A model generated the notes under the pieces. It did not search any database and had not been told where the DNA came from. It saw only the letters and a list, made by a program, of their open reading frames with translations. Positions 1 through 6,800 of a stretch of DNA of 9,387 bases are shown here, piece by piece. The DNA lies in contig JAOUQA010000056.1 of the NCBI GenBank assembly GCA_029879605.1, forward strand, positions 1-9,387, read 5' to 3'. Position 1 is the stretch's first letter. Each line of letters starts with the position of its first letter. The position numbers and the translations under genes were made by a program. This DNA is from Gammaproteobacteria bacterium (GTDB taxonomy: Bacteria > Pseudomonadota > Gammaproteobacteria > SZUA-229).

Positions 1-39
1 GAAGACTTACTCGTGAAACTAGCTGAAACCGCATACTAA
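1..39 (+). CDS. C-terminal end of an upstream gene (partial, unidentified)
   Basis: The first 12 codons of the window read EDLLVKLAETAY and then TAA, in frame from base 1. The amphipathic helix-like composition is what a protein C-terminus often looks like, and the gene would run in the same direction as the ApbE gene 182 bases downstream. Twelve residues are too few to assign a family. Genes of the ApbE/DUF3570 neighbourhood often include a thioredoxin-like protein, so that is one candidate, but this is context only. The reading could also be a chance open frame, because no start is visible. Confidence 0.35.
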   Translation, partial: EDLLVKLAETAY

Positions 40-40
40 A

Positions 41-77
41 TAACTCCAGAATTTTATTAAACTTATTTAAGGAGTTA
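41..77 (+). other. Weak inverted repeat just after the upstream stop
   Basis: TAACTCC (41-47) is the reverse complement of GGAGTTA (71-77), with a 23-base AT-rich loop between them. It begins one base after the stop codon at 37-39. The long loop and the absence of a T-run afterwards make it a poor intrinsic terminator, so it may be only a chance or weak structure at the 3' end of the upstream message. Confidence 0.2.
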
Positions 78-141
78 CTGCAGTTTATATGCCAAACTTA
101 GGGCATTGAAATTTAAGGAAAAATTATTTCTCTTAAAAAAA

Positions 142-161
142 ACTGTGTGATATCACACAGT
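142..161. promoter_or_regulatory. Perfect 20-bp palindrome upstream of apbE: operator or minus-strand terminator
   Basis: Bases 142-151 (ACTGTGTGAT) are followed by their exact reverse complement at 152-161 (ATCACACAGT). Two readings are possible. As DNA it resembles a dimeric repressor or activator site; the inner TGTGT-N6-ACACA is close to, but not the same as, a CRP-type TGTGA-N6-TCACA site. As RNA on the minus strand it forms an 8-bp stem with a 4-base loop followed directly by seven U residues (the A-run 135-141 on the plus strand), which is an intrinsic terminator layout. On the plus strand no T-run follows. The centre lies about 70 bases before the apbE start codon, a usual place for a regulator site. 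Confidence 0.55.
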
Positions 162-221
162 ACAGCCAGTGATATAACACAATTTTGAAATACATACTTA
201 ACACTATAAACTCTGGTTGAT

Positions 222-1115
222 ATGACCACTCAATTCACGCTCACTCGCATTAACGATATCTGGCTGGGTCAATTTACCGCCATGGCCAGCCCTTGCGAGG
301 TACTTATCGCCACACAAGACAGGAAGATTGCAAGCCAGGTAACTGAAATTGCCTGTAACGAAGCACATCGTATTGAAGAAAAATTCAGTCGTTACCGTGA
401 TAACAATATTATTTTCAAAATTAATAATGCCAATGGTGCCACAGTCGAAGTTGATAATGAGACAGCAGATATGCTTGATTTTGCAGATCAATGTTACCAG
501 TTAAGTAACGGCCGGTTTGATATCACTTCAGGTATATTAAGAGAAGTCTGGTCATTTGATGGCAGTGACCGTGTCCCGGAACCAGAACAGGTTAAAGCCA
601 TGTTACCAAGAATTGGCTGGAACAGGGTTATCTGGCAACGACCCTGTATAACGCTGCCACCAGGTATGGAAATCGACCTTGGTGGACTGGGCAAGGAATA
701 CGCCGTTGATCACACAGCGTCACTTATTAAACCTTTACTTGATACAGGCGTACTGATTAATTACGGCGGTGATATATTTACCAATGGCCCCGGAGAAAAC
801 AACAAACCCTGGATCATTGGCATCGATGACGCCCATGCTACCGGGGAAAAAGCTCGTGGCCAGATTGAATTGTCAAAAGGAGGACTCGCAACCAGTGGCA
901 ATGCAAGACGTTATTTATTAAAAAATGGTAACCGTTACAGCCATATACTAGACCCTCAGACCGGCTGGCCAGTCTCTGATCCGCCCAGCTCAGTTACTGT
1001 CATTGCCCCCAGCTGTATTCAAGCAGGCATTTTATCAACCCTGGCCATATTGCAGGGCAGGAATGCCGAACAGTTTCTCCAGACGCAACAGGTACAGTAT
1101 TACTGTCAGCACTAA
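222..1115 (+). CDS. ApbE-family FAD:protein FMN transferase, variant without lipobox
   Basis: ApbE enzymes use FAD and Mg2+ to attach FMN covalently to a Thr or Ser of target redox proteins. The 297-residue product shows the family blocks in order: FTAMASPCEVLI (about 18-29), the FAD-site segment EIDLGGLGKEYAVD (150-163), YGGDI (181-185), GLATSGNARRY (221-231), SHILDPQTGWP (240-250) and a C-terminal APSCIQAGILST (262-273). Length is close to a mature ApbE. There is no signal peptide or lipobox, so it is probably cytoplasmic, unlike classical lipoprotein ApbE. The usual Asp of the C-terminal A-D-x-x-(S/A)-T metal motif is Gly269 here, so catalysis may differ. The ATG at 222 is the only ATG start before an in-frame stop at 207-209; its ribosome site is weak. 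The C-terminus converges with the kinase gene, 3 bases apart. The family is near certain; the target protein is unknown. Confidence 0.93.
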   Translation: MTTQFTLTRINDIWLGQFTAMASPCEVLIATQDRKIASQVTEIACNEAHRIEEKFSRYRDNNIIFKINNANGATVEVDNETADMLDFADQCYQLSNGRFDITSGILREVWSFDGSDRVPEPEQVKAMLPRIGWNRVIWQRPCITLPPGMEIDLGGLGKEYAVDHTASLIKPLLDTGVLINYGGDIFTNGPGENNKPWIIGIDDAHATGEKARGQIELSKGGLATSGNARRYLLKNGNRYSHILDPQTGWPVSDPPSSVTVIAPSCIQAGILSTLAILQGRNAEQFLQTQQVQYYCQH

Positions 1116-1118
1116 CGG

Positions 1119-2633
1119 CTAAACTGAAGTTACTTCTGATTCCGCTAACTGAAACCTTAACATAAAAACTGATCCTGAACCCGGCTCACTCTCCACCTGA
1201 ATATCACCACCCATTGCTATCATTAACTTACTGGATATAGCCAGGCCAATCCCGGCGCCTTCAATAACTGATGAGGCACTAGCCCTTTCAAAAGGAATAA
1301 ATATTTTTTCTAAATCAGCCTCTGAAATACCTTCGCCAGTATCACGAATTTTTAATATTAATTCATTTTGTTCAGTTGCTATTTCAATATCTATACGACC
1401 ATTCTCACGATTATATTTTATAGCGTTAGAAACCACATTTAATATCACCTGGCGAGTACGCAGGGCATCACAATAAACACAATAATCTTCATCTACATCA
1501 AAATGACATTTTATTTTAATGTTATTTTTATCTGCCAGAATACCCAATAATGATATAACTTTTTCAATAATGGCTCTGATTTTTATAAATTCCATATCAA
1601 TTTCATATTTACCAGATTCAATTTTGGAAATTTCAAGAACCTCATTAACCATGTCCAGCAAATGATTACCTGCCGAATGAATCTCGTTCACCAGGCTCAT
1701 CTGATCCTTTACCAGTGAATCCTCCGCCATTTCAAGTAACTGTGAAAATCCAATTACCGCGTTAAGCGGCGTCCGTAACTCATGACTCATACGCGCCAGG
1801 AAATCACTCTTGGCACGACTCGATTCATCTGCTTTACGAGCCAGCTCTTTTAATTCGCTGGTCCTTTCCTCAACCTTAGTTTCAAGGAAATCATTCTGAT
1901 TTTTCAACCTGGCATGCTGCTTCTCTAATTCTACTGATGCCCAGCTTAGTGATTTCATCAATAATCTAAATTCCGGAGGGGCATGCTTATTCTGTATAAT
2001 AGAACCTTTTGAATCCGGAAGATCAGTTGCAAACTGAGTTAAAGAAACAAGCGATTTCAGCTGCCTATTCATAAACACTACTATTGCCACAATAACTATA
2101 ACCAGCACAATAAAATTAAATAGCACCATCTCGTACAATATTTCTCTCATGGAATCATTAATAATAGTACCGGGAGAGATTAATTCTAACCAGCCTACTG
2201 TTCTTCCTGAAAAATATATTTCACTAATGCTTTTCAGATGATTGCCAGAGATATATTTTATAGCTGGACCGACTGGCACCTCGTGACTCATGCTATATTC
2301 ATAATTAGGCTCAAGATTTTTGCTTTTATTACGCGAAAAATCAGCCACAACAAATCCTTCAGCATCAAGAACTCTAATTATTCCGATTTGCCTTATTCCA
2401 TCCAGGCCCGATAGCTTGTATTCTATCCGCACATAATCTTTGCTATATACATCTTCACTAATTGACTCAGTAATTGCTTTTGCTATTGCACTAATTCCAC
2501 TCAATCTCGAATCTTTTAGATTACTTAGCTTACTATTGTAATCATAGAATCCGAGCACGGTAATAGCCACAAAGAACACACAGACAAAGACAAAGACAAT
2601 CTGCGTAGATAATCCATATCGATTAAAATACAT
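1119..2633 (-). CDS. Membrane sensor histidine kinase, probable partner of the PhnD-like protein
   Basis: This 504-residue protein is an inner-membrane kinase. Membrane segments are at about 10-30 and 168-187, enclosing a periplasmic sensor region of about 138 residues that contains a Cache-like stretch (IIRVLDAEGFVVADF, 85-99). A linker and coiled coil (about 190-272) lead to the HisKA dimerisation helix with SHELRTPLN (phospho-acceptor His284). The ATPase domain has an N box (QVILNVVSNAIKYN, 395-408), a G1 box DTGEGI (431-436), an F box FIPFER (445-450) and a G2 box GAGIGLAIS (459-467); all key residues are present. No receiver domain or response regulator is in the window, so its output partner is elsewhere. 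The start lies 4 bases after the stop of the binding-protein gene with no clear ribosome site, suggesting one message with translational coupling. Both genes look more AT-rich than their neighbours. Confidence 0.95.
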   Translation of the reverse strand: MYFNRYGLSTQIVFVFVCVFFVAITVLGFYDYNSKLSNLKDSRLSGISAIAKAITESISEDVYSKDYVRIEYKLSGLDGIRQIGIIRVLDAEGFVVADFSRNKSKNLEPNYEYSMSHEVPVGPAIKYISGNHLKSISEIYFSGRTVGWLELISPGTIINDSMREILYEMVLFNFIVLVIVIVAIVVFMNRQLKSLVSLTQFATDLPDSKGSIIQNKHAPPEFRLLMKSLSWASVELEKQHARLKNQNDFLETKVEERTSELKELARKADESSRAKSDFLARMSHELRTPLNAVIGFSQLLEMAEDSLVKDQMSLVNEIHSAGNHLLDMVNEVLEISKIESGKYEIDMEFIKIRAIIEKVISLLGILADKNNIKIKCHFDVDEDYCVYCDALRTRQVILNVVSNAIKYNRENGRIDIEIATEQNELILKIRDTGEGISEADLEKIFIPFERASASSVIEGAGIGLAISSKLMIAMGGDIQVESEPGSGSVFMLRFQLAESEVTSV

Positions 2634-2637
2634 AATC

Positions 2638-3462
2638 TTAATTTATCATTGACTGGTACATTATTTTAACCAGATCTTCAATTGACTTATAATCCTCAGC
2701 ATAATCAGCGATAACAGGCTTCTGCAACTTTATTGATTTAAGTAATTTTTTACCACTTTCATCTTTGTCAAGATCAAGAATAGCCTGTTGTATCGATATT
2801 CTATTTTTAACTGAAATAGATGGGTGAGCCATTAAAGGATGAGATTTCATTCCAGGCGTTGTATATATAATTTTCAACTGCTTTCTTAACTGTGGTGACT
2901 CACGCTCCAATGTACGTTTTACACCACCGCCAGCTGCCGCTTTACCAATTATTACCGAACGATATGTATTATCATGTGAACCTGCATAAAGTTCATCGTA
3001 ACTAATATTAAAATCCGAACTAATACGCGACCTTAGATAAAGTGATGCCGCAAATGCATTTCTATCCGGGAAAGCGATTATTTTTTTATTTAAATCTTCA
3101 ATACTCATTATTGAAGATCCTGCCCTGGCAACCAGTATACCTTCAAGTAATTTTCGATCACTTCTTATTATTGGAATATAACCATGATTCAAATAACCCA
3201 CTACACCATATCCTGGATTACCAAAATACATATCCACCTTACCATCCATAATATCCGCTTCAAAATCTTCTCTTTCTCGGTAAACTTTCAAAACAATATC
3301 AATACCTGTTTTCTTCGATATGCTTTCAACAAATGGCGACCATAATTTAGAAATAGCACTGGGTGACAGCTGTGGTGCACGGGCTAATACCAGGGCCTTA
3401 TCTGCCATTACTGATGAAGAAAAAAATAACAGGGTAAATAAATAAATTACCTTATGAAACAT
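2638..3462 (-). CDS. PhnD-like periplasmic substrate-binding protein, probable ligand sensor
   Basis: A 274-residue exported protein of the phosphate/phosphite/phosphonate-binding (PhnD-like) family. I chose the ATG at 3460-3462 because a strong GGGAGG ribosome site (3467-3472) sits 4 bases before it; a longer frame starting at TTG 3480 would contain that site. Residues 1-20 form a Sec signal peptide (hydrophobic core YLFTLLFFSSS, cleavage after VMA). Family blocks follow: VDMYFGNPGYG (76-86), DLNKKIIAFPDRNAFAAS (123-140), GSHDNTYRSVIIGKAAAGGG (161-180), and a C-terminal TPGMKSHPLMAHPS (202-215). Compared with true PhnD, the Ser/Thr phosphonate loop is replaced by DRNAFAAS and the usual Asp of the G-x-x-D segment is Ala, so the ligand is probably not a simple phosphonate. 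No permease or ATPase gene is adjacent; the next gene is a sensor kinase, so a sensory role is the best inference. Confidence 0.9.
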   Translation of the reverse strand: MFHKVIYLFTLLFFSSSVMADKALVLARAPQLSPSAISKLWSPFVESISKKTGIDIVLKVYREREDFEADIMDGKVDMYFGNPGYGVVGYLNHGYIPIIRSDRKLLEGILVARAGSSIMSIEDLNKKIIAFPDRNAFAASLYLRSRISSDFNISYDELYAGSHDNTYRSVIIGKAAAGGGVKRTLERESPQLRKQLKIIYTTPGMKSHPLMAHPSISVKNRISIQQAILDLDKDESGKKLLKSIKLQKPVIADYAEDYKSIEDLVKIMYQSMIN

Positions 3463-3466
3463 ACTG

Positions 3467-3472
3467 CCTCCC
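3467..3472 (-). promoter_or_regulatory. Strong ribosome binding site fixing the start of the binding protein
   Basis: On the minus strand this reads GGGAGG, 4 bases upstream of the ATG at 3462. It is the clearest Shine-Dalgarno in the window and decides between this ATG and the upstream TTG at 3480. Confidence 0.8.
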
Positions 3473-3494
3473 TGAAGCAACCAACCTTGTTACT

Positions 3495-3516
3495 GAGTTA
3501 TTAACAACTCGTTAAT
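3495..3516. promoter_or_regulatory. Overlapping operator-like dyads in front of the binding-protein/kinase unit
   Basis: Two inverted repeats overlap here. ATTAAC (3500-3505) and GTTAAT (3511-3516) are exact 6-bp arms around a 5-base spacer. GAGTT (3495-3499) and AACTC (3506-3510) form a second, 16-bp dyad with seven of eight matched pairs. They lie 33 to 54 bases before the ATG at 3462 and overlap a candidate -10 box, a typical position for a repressor site. No specific regulator family can be named from the motif. Confidence 0.4.
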
Positions 3517-3539
3517 ACATTAGAAACACATCCAGTTAA
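3512..3539 (-). promoter_or_regulatory. Candidate sigma-70-type promoter for the binding-protein/kinase unit
   Basis: On the minus strand, TTAACT (3534-3539) as -35 and TATTAA (3512-3517) as -10 are separated by 16 bases. Transcription would begin near 3505, giving a leader of about 43 bases with the strong ribosome site. Both hexamers are imperfect, so this is a suggestion; its support is the fit of spacing, leader length and overlap with the dyads. Confidence 0.3.
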
Positions 3540-3847
3540 TATAGTGCATCAACTCAATAATAAGACTTATGCTCTCTAAGGGATTTACCGGCTCAATCGG
3601 AATCAGGTCAGTTAGTCAGGCACTCATTATATTTACCTGCTTATTTATTCATCACCCCTTTAACAACAGTAAAATGCCAGCTAATGCACAATAATTCCCT
3701 CATATGTTTGCAAAGCTGATGTTTTGACTATACTCCTAAATATCACATTTCTATTATGGCCTTTTATAGATTACCCCTTGGGACATAATGGTATTAACTT
3801 ACTAAGCTCACTATCGCTTTAAAATCCTCAGCAATTATTATTTACTT

Positions 3848-6800
3848 ATGAATGCATCTGACTCTGAATTAAAAACTCAACTTGAGAAATACGAACCGCT
3901 GATGTCACAGGGCAAATTCCGTGATGTCATTGATGAACTTCAGGACAACTTCGGTTCTTATACTGAATGGACCCAAACCGAACTTTGCCTGCTTGCATCT
4001 CGTTGCCTGCGACACCTGGGTATGGATCGAACCGCCAATGCCATCATTTATCATGCCTGGCGCAAACAACCCGATCATCCTGCTTTAGCACCCACCTACC
4101 TTATGGTCATACACCGACGTCATGGAGCTGTCTGCGCATGGCACCTGAGCGAACACCTGCTAGGCCTGGACCTTTCGGATTCACAACGTGCCAATATACT
4201 CTGCGAACAGGCTGATATTGTGGCAACCTTTCGCGACTTTTCCCTGGCAGAAAAAATTATTCAGCAGGCACTTTCTTTATCCAGGGAACCCTGGATCGAA
4301 CACAACGAAGCCTACCTGTTATTTCTCCAGGATCGCTATGATGAATCCCTTGATCTACTAACAAAACTTATCGACAAACAGCCTTCTTACCGGCCACCCA
4401 GGCAACTGGCAGCTCATATACTAATAATCCAGAACAAACTAACCGAGGCTGTGGATATGCTTTCTGGCATAGCACAATCCATGCAATGCGTGTCGCTCCT
4501 CAAACAACTGGTCTATCTACACCAGGATCTAAAACACTATGACATGGCTGAAGAATACATTGCCCGATTAGAAAACATGTATTATGAAAAAAACAAGTAC
4601 ACCACCAGGGATCTCAATTATGTAAAGTCTGACATCCTGTGTTCTCAACAACGTTACGAAGAAGCCCTGCCTTTTCTTGAAGAAAAAAGTTTTTTTCATA
4701 AAAAACTTTCTGATTCCATTAAAAACAACACAGACACCAATGAACGAACAGTACTTGATGTACCTTTCATACGCCAGCACCATATGACCTGTGCACCTGC
4801 CAGCATGTCAGCCATTACCAGTTTCTGGGGAACCGAGATCAACCAGCAGGATATTATTCAGGCAATCTGCTACGACGGCACTCCAGACGTCGATGAAAGG
4901 CGCTGGCTCCTCGACCAGGGCTGGATCTGTATTGAATTCGTACTTGAGTTCGATACACTCAAACAATTGATTGATCTTCAAATACCGGTACTACTTTCAA
5001 CTGTTGAACCCGGCAGCGCCCATTTACAGATTATTGTCGGTTATGATCAAAAACTCGGGCTGTATTTTCTCCGCGACCCATATCACCCAAGACTGCAGGA
5101 AATTCTGGTTGATGAAACTCACAAATACTATGCATCAAGTGGCCCACGCTGCATGCTCATGCTGCCTGCAGATAAACAAAAACTGATAACTGGCATCCAG
5201 TTCAAGGACAAGGAATTATATGATGAACATTACCTGGTTCAGAAAGCACTGGATGAAAATCAACGTGATGATGCCTATAACGCATTGCAACGAATGATCG
5301 CACTGGATAAAAATAATCGACTGACTATAAAATCTCACCGAAGCCTGGCAATTTATGATAATGATGAACCTCTCATATTACAGCTAACCGAAAAATTGTT
5401 AGAAAGATATCCTGAAGATGTTAATTTCCAGTTAAGCAAGTCAGCCTCACTGGTCTATATGAGACCCTATCAGCAGGCACTTGATTATTTACAGGCACTG
5501 AATAATAAACCTTATGCAAATTTCTTAATTAAAAGTCGGCTGGCAAAAGAACTTGTCAAGGATCATCGCCAGCAATCCCGTACTGATAAACTACTCAGAT
5601 CATTAATTCGAGAACGCTCAACCGATGCCGTCACACTAAAAACCTATGCCGATCATTTATGGGCCAGGTCAGAGTATAAAAAAAGTTACGATATATATAG
5701 GTTTCTTACCTGCCTTGAAGACAAGGTCGAACAATATGCTTCGAGTTATTTTAAAGCTGCACGCTATTTCAAGGAATCAGAACAGGCATTACAGTTTCTT
5801 ATTGACCGTTACCATCGATACAACGACAAATCATCTGGCCCGGTAATATCAGTATTTCGCGCCTTTAATAGCCTGAATAGAACAGGCGAAGGTATTGACT
5901 ACCTTGAGCAGGCACTGGAAAAACGTCCAGATGATGGCGAATTATTGCTCTTCATGTCTCGCCAGTATTTTTATATAAATAATATAGAACGCAGCCAGCA
6001 ACTACTCACTCTCGCCAGCTCTTTTGTGCATCCTGCCCGCTACGCAGAAATGGCTGCCGAGCTTTGTGAATTCCAGCAGGACAAACAACAGGCCATCACA
6101 CACTGGCGTAAAGTACTGAACTATGAACCACTCAGTAACTCAGCCAATAACTCAATTGTTAGATTACTAAATGAAATAGGCAATGCAGATGAAGCCAGTC
6201 AATTTATTGAACAACGACTAGCCGACTTTCCTGGCAACTATCATTTACTCAGACTTAAACTCAACTGGTGTGATGATACTGACCTGGCCGGCAAAGAAGA
6301 GGTTTACCGTACAATCATACAGCAGCATCAGGATGACAACTGGGCACATAAACAGATGAGTCGATTTCTGTTGAACCAGTTTCGCCATGATGAAGCACTT
6401 GAAATTGCTACCGAGTCAACCAGTATTCAAAATGACGATGACGAAGCCTGGTACGAACTAGGACTTGTTTATAAAAACATGGGCCATTGCGAACAGGCTA
6501 TAAGCAGCTTTAAAAAAGCGATTTCACTTTCATGCGACTGTATCGATGCCTACAAACCCTTACTGGACTGCGCTAACAATACCGAAAACAAAAAACAGCA
6601 ACTTCAGTTTATTTATGATGAAATTATAAAACAGATTACTTTTGGTGACGCCCTGCTTGAATTTCAGTCTATCGCCAGTCAGTGGTTTACCCCTGATGAG
6701 CTGATTGAATTTCTTCAATATGCAGTGAATGATCGCCCTGATCTGTGGCAGTCCTGGGTTGCACTGGCCATTGAAAACCGTGAATTAGGACATTATGAAA

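Larger units (their letters stand above)
3481..3847. other. Divergent intergenic region, no convincing gene
   Basis: This AT-rich spacer separates the leftward sensor unit from the rightward TPR-peptidase gene and should carry both promoters. Left part: the dyads and candidate promoter listed separately. Middle: an open frame of 41 codons at 3569-3694 (starts MLSKGFTGSIGIR, contains the hydrophobic run ALIIFTCLFI, ends PANAQ) with no good ribosome site; I do not call it a gene. Right part: TTGACT at 3724-3729 resembles a -35 box but has no good -10 at the usual distance. CTATTATG (3751-3758) can pair with CATAATGG (3784-3791) with one G-T pair, around a loop holding CCCCTTGGG. The sequence just before the TPR start has no Shine-Dalgarno. 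Confidence 0.6.

Noticed and set aside
89..109. Six-codon mini frame (MPNLGH) with AAGGAG upstream
   Set aside because: The Shine-Dalgarno-like sequence is 14 bases from the ATG, too far, and the peptide has no regulatory codon pattern.
144..159. Consensus CRP site
   Set aside because: The half sites read TGTGT and ACACA instead of TGTGA and TCACA with the 6-base spacer, so the match is imperfect; I keep it only as a generic palindrome.
183..210. Promoter for apbE from TTTTGA and TATAAA
   Set aside because: The -35 match is poor, and transcription would begin only about 5 bases before the start codon; the real promoter cannot be fixed from the sequence.
204..491. A 95-codon leftward open frame over the start of apbE
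   Set aside because: It is antisense to conserved ApbE sequence, and the translation has no family features.
3463..3480. Extension of the binding protein to TTG at 3480
   Set aside because: The extra six codons contain the GGGAGG ribosome site itself and would place charged/polar residues before a normal signal peptide; ATG 3462 fits better.
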